From Lachnospiraceae bacterium (lineage in GTDB: Bacteria > Bacillota > Clostridia > Lachnospirales > Lachnospiraceae), in NCBI GenBank assembly GCA_017615375.1, contig JAGAAH010000201.1, forward strand, positions 1 to 13,022: a DNA stretch of 13,022 nucleotides, given 5' to 3'. Below are positions 1 to 7,996 of the stretch, piece by piece (the stretch's first letter is position 1; the number at the start of each line of letters is the position of its first letter). The notes beneath the pieces are model-generated. The model was given only the letters and a program-made list of their open reading frames with translations, had not been told where the DNA came from and made no database searches. A program made the translations under genes and the position numbers.

Positions 1-1
1 A

Positions 2-778
2 AAGGCAGGTAATTCATATACCATAGATGAAATCGCTACGGCATTTATCGAAGATGATGAATGGAAGATGATAGGAGATTTTACTCTCGATCATGTGTCA
101 TATACCTACACAGATCCTGATAAGGACGGAATTAAGATGCTTGGAGTAATGCTATCATATTCGATGGGGGATTCTTCATGGGATACCGACAGGATTATTC
201 TTATTAAGGCAGTCGGAGATGAGCTTAAGTATATAATGCAGGCAGCATCCGTATACAGAACGGAGGCAATGCTTTATCCTAACGGCGTTATAAGAACCGG
301 AGGTGCTGATTCCGCAATGTCATACGGAATGGCATATTATATGGCGGATGCAAAGGGTAATAAGAAATTCCTTTATGATATATATTACTATATGGGCTTA
401 ACGGATACGATTATTCCGGATACTTATCTGCCTGGCGATATTGATACGACAGATTACCCTGATTATCTGGAGTATATTGCAGAGGATGATTATTCTTATT
501 CATTTGTCAGAATTAATCTTGCCGAGTATGATTATACGAATACGGATAGCAGCTACTATAATGATTTTGTAAGAAATAAGTCACGTTTCTGCTTTGTATC
601 ACCTGAAGGTGAATACATACCTGCATCGGAGAATTTTAATGCATGGTATGTTGAAGCAGGACTTAAGATACTCAGTGAGGAAGAAGCAGAGAATTTGATT
701 CCGAATATTTTGGCAGAAAACGGAATTGATAATCAGGATTTTGAAGAAATGCCTGTTCAGTGGAAAGTATTAAAATAG
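2..778 (+). CDS. C-terminal part of an unrecognised protein (5' end outside the window)
   Basis: The reading frame is open from the first bases of the window and runs 258 codons to a TAG stop, so the gene starts upstream. The first in-frame ATG (68) has no convincing ribosome binding site before it, and codons upstream of it (including a TIDEIATAFIEDDEW stretch) look like ordinary protein, so 68 is unlikely to be the start. The visible part is acidic and rich in Tyr, Asp and Glu, with many aromatic pairs. It has no membrane segment and no motif that I recognise. It could be the soluble part of a secreted or lipid-anchored protein, but the N-terminus needed to judge that is missing. The gap to dnaE is 18 nt, so the two are probably co-transcribed. 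That it is a real gene is likely. Its function is unknown. Confidence 0.75.
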   Translation, partial: KAGNSYTIDEIATAFIEDDEWKMIGDFTLDHVSYTYTDPDKDGIKMLGVMLSYSMGDSSWDTDRIILIKAVGDELKYIMQAASVYRTEAMLYPNGVIRTGGADSAMSYGMAYYMADAKGNKKFLYDIYYYMGLTDTIIPDTYLPGDIDTTDYPDYLEYIAEDDYSYSFVRINLAEYDYTNTDSSYYNDFVRNKSRFCFVSPEGEYIPASENFNAWYVEAGLKILSEEEAENLIPNILAENGIDNQDFEEMPVQWKVLK

Positions 779-796
779 CAAGGATGGTATGAGATA

Positions 797-3700
797 ATGG
801 CATTTACTCACCTTCATGTACATACGGAATATAGTCTCCTTGACGGTTCCAACAAAGTTAAAGAATGTATTAAAAGAGTAAAAGAGCTAAATATGGATTC
901 CGTGGCTATTACAGATCATGGCGTAATGTATGGATGTATAGCATTCTATAAGGCTGCAAAGGCAGAAGGAATACATCCGATATTGGGTTCCGAGGTCTAT
1001 GTTGCGCCGGGTTCGAGATTCGACAGAGAAGCAGGTGCGGGAGATGACAGATACTTTCATCTTGTGTTACTTGCAGAGAATAATAAAGGATATGAGAATC
1101 TTATTAAGATAGTTTCCAAGGGATTTACCGAAGGCTTCTATTATCGTCCGAGAGTCGATATGGAAGTTTTAAAAGAGTATCATGAAGGATTGATTGCATT
1201 ATCGGCATGTCTTGCGGGACAGATTCCCAAGACTATACTAAGAGACGGATATGAAGAAGCGTGTAAAACGGCAAAAGAATACTTGTCTATCTTTGGTGAG
1301 GGAAACTTTTTCCTTGAGTTACAGGATCACGGAATACCGGAGCAGCGCGAGGTTAATCAGCAGCTTATTCGTATGAGCAAGGAATTAAACATTCCGCTTG
1401 TATGTACGAATGACGTACATTATACGAATGCCGATGATGCGGAAGCACATGACATTCTTCTTTGTGTGCAGACGGGTAAGAAGGTTACGGACGAAGATAG
1501 AATGCGTTATGAAGGCGGGCAGTATTACATTAAGTCTGAAGACGAGATGAAGGAACTTTTTCCGTATGCGCTTGAAGCACTTGAAAATACGCATGCAATA
1601 GCTATGCGTTGTAATGTGGAGATAGACTTTAAATCGAGAAAGTTACCGAAATACCACGTGCCTGACGGAAAGAGCAGTGAAGAGTATCTGGAAGAACTTT
1701 GCTATAAGGGATTACGCGCAAGATACTCGGAAGATATATTGGAAAAAGCGCAAAAACAGCTTGAATTCGAGCTTAAGACCATTAAAGAAATGGGGTTCGT
1801 GGATTATTTCCTTATAGTCTGGGATTTTATCCATTATTCAAAGAGTCACGGCATAACGGTCGGCCCGGGACGAGGTTCCGCGGCAGGTTCTATTGTTGCG
1901 TATGTACTTGAGATTACGGAGATAGACCCACTTAAGTATGATCTTGTCTTTGAACGATTCCTTAATCCGGAGCGTGTATCCATGCCGGATATTGATGTTG
2001 ACTTCGTTGATACCAGAAGACAGGATGTTATAGATTACGTTAAGGAATTATATGGTGAAGATGCCGTGGCACAGATAGTTACATTCGGTACCATGGCGGC
2101 AAAGAATGCAATAAGAGATGTAGGTCGAGCAATGGACCTTCCGTATGCATTTGTAGATTCGATAGCCAAGGCGGTTCCAAATGCAGCTAAGATGACGATT
2201 AATGATGCAATGCGCATTAATCCGGAACTTATGAGTATGTATATGTCGGACGAGACGATACATAAGCTTATCGATATGGCGATGAAACTGGAAGGATTAC
2301 CGAGAAATACTTCAATGCATGCGGCGGGAGTTGTTATTTGTAATCGTCCTGTTGACGAATACGTGCCGTTATCGCGTACGGCATCGGATGGTCCAGTAAT
2401 GACGGAATACGAAGCGCCGACACTTGAAGAACTCGGACTTCTTAAGATGGATTTCCTTGGGTTAAGAACCCTTTCGGTTATAGAGGGAACGATAAAGAAT
2501 GTTAAGAAGACAAGAGGAATAGATATAGATTTAAATAGTCTTACCTTTGATGATAAGAATATCTTCGATATGCTGTCACAGGGTAAGACGGAAGGTGTAT
2601 TCCAGCTTGAAAGTCAAGGCATGACCAATTTCATGAAGGAATTAAAGCCGCAGAGCTTTGATGATATTATTGCGGGTATTGCACTGTACAGACCGGGTCC
2701 GATGGACTTTATCCCGAATTATATTGCGGGTAAGAGTGATCCTGCGGCAGTTAAGTACATATCACCGGAACTTGAACCGATTCTTAAACCAACGTACGGC
2801 TGCATCGTATATCAGGAGCAGGTTATGCAGATAGTGCGTGACCTTGCGGGTTATTCCTGGGGAAGATCCGACCTTGTTCGTCGTGCGATGAGTAAGAAGA
2901 AGCATGACGTCATGCTGGCGGAAAGACAGAATTTCGTATATGGAAACGAAGAATTAAAAGTAGACGGAGCCGTTAAGCGCGGAGTGCCGGAAGATAAGGC
3001 CAACGAGATATTCGATGCGATGGTTAGCTTTGCGGAGTATGCTTTTAATAAAGCACATGCAACGGGTTATGCGGTAGTTGCGTATCAGACGGCCTATCTT
3101 AAGTATTATTATCCTGTTGAGTTTATGGCAGCACTTATGACGTCGGTACTTGGCAATACGGATAAGATTGCCGAGTATATACTTACGTGTAAGCGTATGG
3201 GCATTGAAATTATGCCTCCGGATATCAATCTTGGTGTCGGAGATTTCTCGGTATACGATGGCAAGATAAGGTACAGCTTGTCGGCGATAAAAGCTATAGG
3301 CCGGCCGGTTATCGAAGGAATATGCGAGAATAGGGAAAAGTACGGTCCGTTTAAGTCGCTTGAAGACTTTATTACGCGATGCGGAAACGGGCTTGTCAAT
3401 AAAAGGGCAATTGAGAATTTCATCAAGGCAGGAGCTTTTCTATCGCTTGGCATTAACAGAAAACAGGCGATGATGGTATATCCGATAATGGCAGACCGGG
3501 TAACGCTTGATAAGAAGAATACTCTTGAAGGTCAGATGTCGCTCTTTGATATTGTGGGAGAAGAAGAGAAACAGTCGTTTAAGACCGACATCCCGGATGC
3601 GGCCGAATATGACAAGGCAACATATCTTGCATTTGAGAAGGATGTTCTCGGAATATACATTTCAGGTCATCCTCTGGAAGAGTACCAAGCGAAGTGGGAG

Positions 3701-4282
3701 AAGAATATCACCAATAAGACGCCTGATTTTATTCTTGATGAAGAGTTAAACGAGGTAAAAGTTAATGACGGTGAGTCGACTGTTGTCGGAGGTATGATAG
3801 TCGGCAGAACCATAAAATACACCAAGACCAATAAGGTTATGGCGTTCCTTACGCTGGAAGACCTTGTCGGAACGGTTGAAGTTGTATGTTTCCCGAGAGA
3901 TTATGAGAAGTACCAGCAGATTCTTACCGATGAAGCAAAGGTATTTGTAAAGGGACATGTTAATGCGGAAGAGGACAAGAACGCTAAAGTCATAATGGAA
4001 AGTGCATATGCGTTTGACAGCATTCCTTCGGAAGTATGGCTTCAGTTTGCGGATAAGGCAGAGTATGATGCTAAGATCGAGACACTTCTTAATCTTCTTA
4101 AAAGTTCGGATGGAAATGATGAGCTTGTAGTTTACTTAAAGGCCGAAAAAGCAGTAAAGAGAATGGATAGAAGCAGATCCATAAGTGCGGATGGAAGGAC
4201 ATTGGGCATAATTACCGAATTTTTAGGTGAAGAAAATGTGAGAGTTGTCGAAAAGTCCATTGCAAACAAGGGAAAAATGTAA
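797..4282 (+). CDS. dnaE: DNA polymerase III subunit alpha (DnaE)
   Basis: DnaE is a C-family replicative DNA polymerase. In Firmicutes it usually works beside PolC, for instance extending primers. The 1161 residues match the family's length. An N-terminal PHP domain begins with HVHTEYS (metal-type residues H7, H9) and TDHG (D40, H41). The polymerase core carries GPGRGSAAGS, then PDIDVDF at 397-403 with catalytic Asp400 and Asp402, and the third catalytic Asp552 in KMDFLGLRT. Further on are a helix-hairpin-helix region (about 828-870, KAIGRPVIEG), a beta-clamp-binding motif QMSLF (913-917) at the place where E. coli DnaE has its clamp motif, and an OB-fold (about 993-1065). There is no proofreading exonuclease insertion, which separates it from PolC. 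The start is ATG with AGGATGG 9 nt upstream. It is followed by pfkA, a neighbour pattern known in Firmicutes. Confidence 0.98.
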   Translation: MAFTHLHVHTEYSLLDGSNKVKECIKRVKELNMDSVAITDHGVMYGCIAFYKAAKAEGIHPILGSEVYVAPGSRFDREAGAGDDRYFHLVLLAENNKGYENLIKIVSKGFTEGFYYRPRVDMEVLKEYHEGLIALSACLAGQIPKTILRDGYEEACKTAKEYLSIFGEGNFFLELQDHGIPEQREVNQQLIRMSKELNIPLVCTNDVHYTNADDAEAHDILLCVQTGKKVTDEDRMRYEGGQYYIKSEDEMKELFPYALEALENTHAIAMRCNVEIDFKSRKLPKYHVPDGKSSEEYLEELCYKGLRARYSEDILEKAQKQLEFELKTIKEMGFVDYFLIVWDFIHYSKSHGITVGPGRGSAAGSIVAYVLEITEIDPLKYDLVFERFLNPERVSMPDIDVDFVDTRRQDVIDYVKELYGEDAVAQIVTFGTMAAKNAIRDVGRAMDLPYAFVDSIAKAVPNAAKMTINDAMRINPELMSMYMSDETIHKLIDMAMKLEGLPRNTSMHAAGVVICNRPVDEYVPLSRTASDGPVMTEYEAPTLEELGLLKMDFLGLRTLSVIEGTIKNVKKTRGIDIDLNSLTFDDKNIFDMLSQGKTEGVFQLESQGMTNFMKELKPQSFDDIIAGIALYRPGPMDFIPNYIAGKSDPAAVKYISPELEPILKPTYGCIVYQEQVMQIVRDLAGYSWGRSDLVRRAMSKKKHDVMLAERQNFVYGNEELKVDGAVKRGVPEDKANEIFDAMVSFAEYAFNKAHATGYAVVAYQTAYLKYYYPVEFMAALMTSVLGNTDKIAEYILTCKRMGIEIMPPDINLGVGDFSVYDGKIRYSLSAIKAIGRPVIEGICENREKYGPFKSLEDFITRCGNGLVNKRAIENFIKAGAFLSLGINRKQAMMVYPIMADRVTLDKKNTLEGQMSLFDIVGEEEKQSFKTDIPDAAEYDKATYLAFEKDVLGIYISGHPLEEYQAKWEKNITNKTPDFILDEELNEVKVNDGESTVVGGMIVGRTIKYTKTNKVMAFLTLEDLVGTVEVVCFPRDYEKYQQILTDEAKVFVKGHVNAEEDKNAKVIMESAYAFDSIPSEVWLQFADKAEYDAKIETLLNLLKSSDGNDELVVYLKAEKAVKRMDRSRSISADGRTLGIITEFLGEENVRVVEKSIANKGKM

Positions 4283-4288
4283 TAAAAT
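4260..4288 (+). promoter_or_regulatory. Candidate sigma-A promoter for pfkA, overlapping the dnaE stop
   Basis: TTGCAA (4260-4265), a 17-nt spacer and TAAAAT (4283-4288) resemble a housekeeping promoter (4/6 and 5/6 matches). The expected start of transcription is near 4295, about 45 nt before the pfkA ATG. No convincing hairpin terminator lies between dnaE and pfkA (57 nt, containing only a run of eight or so T), so read-through from dnaE is also possible. Pattern match only; unproven. Confidence 0.4.
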
Positions 4289-4339
4289 TAATCCGAATTT
4301 ATTTTAAGTATTTTTTTTAATACCGGTAGGAGGATAGAT

Positions 4340-5314
4340 ATGGCACAGACAATTAATACTTTCGGAGTTTTAACAAGTGGAGGAGATGCACCGGGAATGA
4401 ATGCGGCGATAAGAGCGGTAGTTCGTCGCGCACTTTCAAGAGAACAGAAGATTATCGGAATTAAGAGAGGATATGCGGGATTGCTCAATGAAGAATTCAT
4501 AGAGATGAATGCAAGATCCGTATCCGAGACTATACAGCGTGGCGGTACAATATTACAGACCGCACGTTGCCCTGAATTTGAAGAAGACGAGACCGTTGAA
4601 CGTGCGGTAGAGATTTGCCGTAAGCATGGCATCGACGGACTTATTATAATCGGTGGTGACGGTTCATTAAGAGGAGCTCAGTCACTTGCCCGTCACGGAA
4701 TGCCTGTAATAGGAATCCCGGGAACAATTGACTTAGACGTACCTTGTACCGAATATACAATTGGATTTGATACAGCAGTTAATACTGCAATGAACGCAAT
4801 CGATAAGATTAGAGATACATCAACTTCCCATGAGCGTTGCTCAATTATTGAGGTTATGGGACGCTCTGCAGGACATATCGCAGTATGGTGCGGACTTGCA
4901 AACGGTGCGGAAGAAGTGCTTTGCCCTGAGAAGTACGATCATAACGAAGAAGTTATTATCGAGCATATTAAGGAGCATCTTGCAAACGGCAAGCAGCACT
5001 TTATTATAATCAATGCCGAAGGTATCGGTGATTCGATGAAGATGGCACAGAGAATCGAAGCTGCAACAGGTATGGAGACAAGAGCTACAATACTTGGATA
5101 CATGCAGCGAGGCGGTAACCCTACATGTCGCGACAGAGTATATGCGTCAACTATGGGAGCACTCGCAGTTGACCTTCTTGTAGAAGGCAAGAAGAACAGA
5201 CTTACCGTATTTAAGAACGGTGAGATTCTTGATTACGATCTTGATGAAGCAATGGCAATGGATAAGCACTTTGATACATATCAGTATGAGATTTGCAAGT
5301 CATTCGCCATCTAG
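4340..5314 (+). CDS. pfkA: ATP-dependent 6-phosphofructokinase
   Basis: The enzyme phosphorylates fructose 6-phosphate to fructose 1,6-bisphosphate, the committed step of glycolysis, in the cytoplasm. The 324 residues fit the short bacterial PfkA type. Visible motifs are SGGDAPGMNAAIR (13-25), GGDGS (105-109; Gly in the fourth place indicates ATP rather than pyrophosphate as donor), PGTID with catalytic Asp131, the neighbour-subunit arginine in SHER (R166), MGR (173-175) and GYMQRGG (253-259). Some usual residues differ. The Asn of the common TIDND motif is Leu132, the His of the E. coli LGHIQRGG motif is Tyr254, and by alignment two effector-site positions of the E. coli enzyme (usual numbering Arg54 and Lys211) are Ala58 and Asn. 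Allosteric behaviour may therefore differ (inference). Start: ATG with a perfect AGGAGG (4328-4333) 6 nt upstream. The stop overlaps the ribosome binding site of the next gene. Confidence 0.95.
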   Translation: MAQTINTFGVLTSGGDAPGMNAAIRAVVRRALSREQKIIGIKRGYAGLLNEEFIEMNARSVSETIQRGGTILQTARCPEFEEDETVERAVEICRKHGIDGLIIIGGDGSLRGAQSLARHGMPVIGIPGTIDLDVPCTEYTIGFDTAVNTAMNAIDKIRDTSTSHERCSIIEVMGRSAGHIAVWCGLANGAEEVLCPEKYDHNEEVIIEHIKEHLANGKQHFIIINAEGIGDSMKMAQRIEAATGMETRATILGYMQRGGNPTCRDRVYASTMGALAVDLLVEGKKNRLTVFKNGEILDYDLDEAMAMDKHFDTYQYEICKSFAI

Positions 5315-5317
5315 GAG
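5313..5317 (+). promoter_or_regulatory. Ribosome binding site that fixes the methyltransferase start
   Basis: AGGAG overlaps the pfkA stop codon (TAG, 5312-5314) and lies 5 nt before ATG 5323. The only longer in-frame option, TTG at 5293 inside pfkA, has no such site. This supports 5323 and suggests translational coupling to pfkA. Confidence 0.75.
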
Positions 5318-5322
5318 ATAAG

Positions 5323-6126
5323 ATGATTGCAAGCAACGATAATGCTAAAGTTAAGAATGTGAGAGAATTGAATTCAAAACATAAGGCTCGGGTTACCCAG
5401 AGCCTTTTTGTTGTTGAAGGAGTAAAGATGTGCATGGAAGCTCCGACAGATAGAATCAACCGGGTATTCGTGTCGGAGAGCTTTTATCAAGATGCTGATA
5501 ACAGAAAAGCGCTTGAGGAGAAGTCACCTTACTTTGTTGACGGGGATAAGCTCTTTGTTGTTAAGGATTCTATATTTGAGGGAATGTGCGATACCAAGAC
5601 TCCGCAGGGAATACTGACGGTTGTGGAAATGAAGGGAACTTCCTTTGATGAGCTATTTGAAAGTGATAAGGCACCGTTTATTATGATACTTGAGTCAATT
5701 CAAGATCCGGGAAACTTGGGAACAATCATAAGAACCGCAGAAGGAGCCGGAGTTACGGGAATTATAATTAATGATACGACGGTTGACTTATATAATCCGA
5801 AGACAATTCGTTCTACGATGGGCTCTTTATACAGAATGAAGATATATGAATCAAAGAACCTTAAAGAAACCGTTGACGAACTTAAAAAGCGCGGAATTAC
5901 GACTTATGCGGCACATCTTAAAGGTAAGGAATTCTACTATGAAAAGTCTTATAAAGGACCTGTTGCATTCATGATAGGTAATGAGGGCAATGGTTTAACA
6001 GATGAACTTTCCGATATGGCAGATACTTATATCAAGATTCCGATGGAGGGTTCGGTTGAGTCGTTAAATGCCGGTGTGGCGGCGTCGGTGCTTATGTATG
6101 AGACATTGAGACAGAGAAAGGGTTAA
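5323..6126 (+). CDS. SpoU/TrmH-family 2'-O-ribose RNA methyltransferase
   Basis: This SPOUT-class enzyme is expected to transfer a methyl group from S-adenosylmethionine to a ribose 2'-OH in rRNA or tRNA. From ATG 5323 the protein has 267 residues. The N-terminal part (about 1-105, with NVRELNSKHKAR and LFVVEGVK) resembles the substrate-binding domain of RlmB/TsnR-like members. The C-terminal catalytic domain shows all three SpoU motifs: NLGTIIRTAEGAG (131-143, with Asn131 and Arg137), MIGNEGNGL (217-225) and SLNAGVAASVL (247-257). Pairing of this domain with the EGVK-type N-terminus points to a 23S rRNA target rather than tRNA, but the exact nucleotide cannot be read from sequence. A longer frame from TTG 5293 overlapping pfkA is possible but lacks a ribosome binding site. 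The next gene starts 1 nt after its stop. Confidence 0.93.
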   Translation: MIASNDNAKVKNVRELNSKHKARVTQSLFVVEGVKMCMEAPTDRINRVFVSESFYQDADNRKALEEKSPYFVDGDKLFVVKDSIFEGMCDTKTPQGILTVVEMKGTSFDELFESDKAPFIMILESIQDPGNLGTIIRTAEGAGVTGIIINDTTVDLYNPKTIRSTMGSLYRMKIYESKNLKETVDELKKRGITTYAAHLKGKEFYYEKSYKGPVAFMIGNEGNGLTDELSDMADTYIKIPMEGSVESLNAGVAASVLMYETLRQRKG

Positions 6127-6127
6127 A

Positions 6128-6388
6128 ATGCGAATCTGGGGCAAAATATGGAAGGAGAACAGACTTCTTCGCGATTCGGTCTTTGAGACAGAGAATAATG
6201 ATACAAGGACTCATCTTATATTTAAGGGACTCGAGGAGTTCTGCCGTGAATTCAATCTTGCAAAGCCAATCTGGCTTGATAAGAACATTGATGAGTTCAA
6301 GAAGCATAAAAGAACGAGATTTATGCAGGATAACTTTATGGAAGAAATAGATTTTGATTATCTCGAGTTTGAGATACTGGAGGAGTAG
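6128..6388 (+). CDS. Small 86-residue protein of unknown function
   Basis: I do not recognise a named family with certainty, but the sequence resembles short uncharacterised proteins found in Clostridia, with PIWLDKNIDEFKKH and an acidic IDFDYLEFEILEE tail as the memorable parts. It begins with basic MRIWGKIWKENR and has no signal peptide, membrane segment or cysteine pattern (one Cys only), so it should be cytoplasmic. Evidence that it is real: it sits exactly between two certain genes, 1 nt after the methyltransferase stop and directly abutting the sdaAB start (TAG then ATG), and has AGAAAGGG 5 nt upstream of its ATG. Its coding style matches its neighbours. Co-translation with an RNA methyltransferase and serine dehydratase suggests housekeeping rather than accessory function, but no role can be assigned. 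Confidence 0.85.
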   Translation: MRIWGKIWKENRLLRDSVFETENNDTRTHLIFKGLEEFCREFNLAKPIWLDKNIDEFKKHKRTRFMQDNFMEEIDFDYLEFEILEE

Positions 6389-7057
6389 ATGAATTTATTT
6401 GATATAATAGGGCCAATTATGATAGGACCGTCAAGCTCGCATACTGCGGGAGCGGTTAAGATAGGTAATGTGGCAAGACGTTTGCTTGGCGAAGAAGTTA
6501 AGAAGGCAGAGATATACTTTATGGGCTCGTTTCTTTCGACAGGTAAGGGCCATGGAACCGACAGGGCTATAGTTGCCGGATTGCTTGGACTTGCGGTTGA
6601 TGATGACGGAATTCCGAATTCATTTGAGATAGCCGAAAAGCGCAAGATGAAATTTGTTATTAAGCCGGGGGAAGATGTTGAAGGTCATCCAAATGCGGTA
6701 AGATTGAAGCTTCTTGGCGTAAACGGTCGCAAGATTGAAGTTATGGGTAATTCTGTAGGCGGAGGCCGAATTGAAATCTGTGAGATAGATGGTGTAGAGA
6801 CGTCATTTTCTGCGGAAGCACCGACTCTTATTATACAGAACGAGGATAAGCCGGGATATGTTGCGGAGATTACACCTATTCTTGTAAAAGAGCATGTTAA
6901 TATAGCCACCATGCAGCTTCACAGAAGAAAAAGAGGTACGGTTGCGGTTATGGTTATAGAGTGCGATCAGGAGATACCGGATTCTTGCATTAAAGCCCTT
7001 AAGAAGCTTAACGGCGTGCTTGAAGTTGTCTATCTTGGTATGAGAGGTTTGGAATAA
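6389..7057 (+). CDS. sdaAB: L-serine dehydratase, beta subunit
   Basis: Together with the next gene product it forms the iron-sulfur L-serine dehydratase that deaminates L-serine to pyruvate and ammonia without pyridoxal phosphate. The 222 residues match the stand-alone beta chain. The N-terminal domain has IGPSSSHTAGAVKIG (12-26) and GHGTDRAIVAGLLG (54-67), followed by HPNAVRLKLLG (100-110). A C-terminal ACT domain (about 148-216, PGYVAEITPILVKEHVNIA and onward) is the usual small-molecule binding module of this subunit in Firmicutes. ATG immediately follows the preceding stop, and GGAGGAG (6379-6385) supplies the ribosome binding site inside the upstream gene. The stop overlaps the sdaAA start by 1 nt, as expected for subunits made in fixed ratio. 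Confidence 0.97.
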   Translation: MNLFDIIGPIMIGPSSSHTAGAVKIGNVARRLLGEEVKKAEIYFMGSFLSTGKGHGTDRAIVAGLLGLAVDDDGIPNSFEIAEKRKMKFVIKPGEDVEGHPNAVRLKLLGVNGRKIEVMGNSVGGGRIEICEIDGVETSFSAEAPTLIIQNEDKPGYVAEITPILVKEHVNIATMQLHRRKRGTVAVMVIECDQEIPDSCIKALKKLNGVLEVVYLGMRGLE

Positions 7058-7926
7058 TGTACGATTCGCTTAATCAGATTATAAAAGAAGAAAAAGAAAA
7101 GAAAACTCCGTTTTGGAAGCTGGTACAACTTGATGACTGTCATGAATCGGAAACAACCGTTAAAGAATCCATGGCGGAAGTTCTGAAAGTATATACCGCA
7201 ATGAAAGAGTCTGTCACAAATTATGATAGTTCATTAAAGTCACAAAGCGGACTCGTTGGCGGGAATGGTGAAAAGATAAGGAAACGTCTAAATAAAGGTG
7301 AGATGATATGCGGGGATTTCATGGGATCCGTTATTGAAAAAGCGCTTAAAGTAAGTGAATCAAATGCGTGCATGAAGCGAATCGTCGCGGCACCTACTGC
7401 AGGCTCTTGCGGAGTGGTTCCGGCAGTACTTATATCATTGCAGGAAAAAGAAGGGTTTTCTGATGAGAAAATGTGTGAAGCGTTATATGTAGCAGCAGGA
7501 ATCGGAGGAGTCATTGCAAGTAAAGCGTCGATATCCGGGGCACAGCACGGATGTCAGGCCGAGATAGGAGCTGCGTCATCTATGGCGGCCGGAGCTGCTG
7601 TGTATCTTTACGGTGGGGACGGAAGTGATATAGCAAATGCGGCAGCACTTGCATTGAAGAATTTGTTGGGACTTGCTTGTGATCCCGTAGCGGGACTTGT
7701 CGAGGTACCATGTGTTAAGAGAAATGTTATGGGCGCGGTTAATGCGATTACTTCTGCAGATCTTACGCTTGCCGGCATTAAATCAAGAATACCTGCGGAT
7801 GAAGTATTTGAAGCCATGAATAAGATAGGACGTAATATGAATGCCGATATAAGAGAGACCGCAGAAGGCGGACTTGCGGCAACAAAGACAGGAAACAGAA
7901 TTAAGGAATCAATTAAGATTAAATAA
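7057..7926 (+). CDS. sdaAA: L-serine dehydratase, alpha subunit
   Basis: This is the catalytic subunit carrying the [4Fe-4S] cluster that activates serine for deamination to pyruvate and ammonia. The 289 residues are the usual length for the separate alpha chain. Characteristic stretches are SGLVGGNGEKI (64-74), AAPTAGSCGVVPA (111-123), SISGAQHGCQAEIGAA (158-173) and GLACDPVAGLVEVPC (205-219). Cys166, Cys208 and Cys219 occupy the positions of the three cluster ligands known in this family, leaving one iron free for substrate. The C-terminus ends with GGLAATKTGNRI. The ATG overlaps the sdaAB stop (TAATG), with GAGAGG 9 nt upstream. It is the last gene before a strong terminator. The oxygen-sensitive cluster suits an anaerobe. 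Confidence 0.97.
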   Translation: MYDSLNQIIKEEKEKKTPFWKLVQLDDCHESETTVKESMAEVLKVYTAMKESVTNYDSSLKSQSGLVGGNGEKIRKRLNKGEMICGDFMGSVIEKALKVSESNACMKRIVAAPTAGSCGVVPAVLISLQEKEGFSDEKMCEALYVAAGIGGVIASKASISGAQHGCQAEIGAASSMAAGAAVYLYGGDGSDIANAAALALKNLLGLACDPVAGLVEVPCVKRNVMGAVNAITSADLTLAGIKSRIPADEVFEAMNKIGRNMNADIRETAEGGLAATKTGNRIKESIKIK

Positions 7927-7933
7927 TTAAATG

Positions 7934-7963
7934 AAAAAGGGCTCCGATTTCGGAGCTCTTTTT
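7934..7963. terminator. Bidirectional intrinsic terminator between sdaAA and the permease unit
   Basis: The stem GGGCTCCGA (7939-7947) pairs with TCGGAGCTC (7950-7958), with one G-U pair and a very short loop. Five A precede it and five T follow it, so it has a U-tract on either strand. It ends the + strand dnaE-to-sdaAA unit 8-13 nt after the stop and also lies about 34 nt beyond the stop of the convergent permease gene. Confidence 0.9.
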
Positions 7964-7996
7964 CGTGTGGTTATTTGGAGATAAGGAAGTCTCTTA

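Noticed and set aside
68..778. A complete gene starting at ATG 68
   Set aside because: The frame stays open to the window edge, the upstream codons look like protein, and there is no ribosome binding site before 68.
3109..3453. Open frame on the - strand inside dnaE (similar ones elsewhere inside dnaE, pfkA, sdaAB and sdaAA)
   Set aside because: Lies wholly opposite a certain gene, with low-complexity Ser/Pro/Ile composition and no ribosome binding site.
4283..4339. Terminator between dnaE and pfkA, suggested by a long T-run
   Set aside because: No stable stem precedes the T-run in either direction.
5293..5322. TTG start for the RNA methyltransferase overlapping pfkA
   Set aside because: No ribosome binding site; ATG 5323 has AGGAG 5 nt upstream and gives a normal N-terminus.
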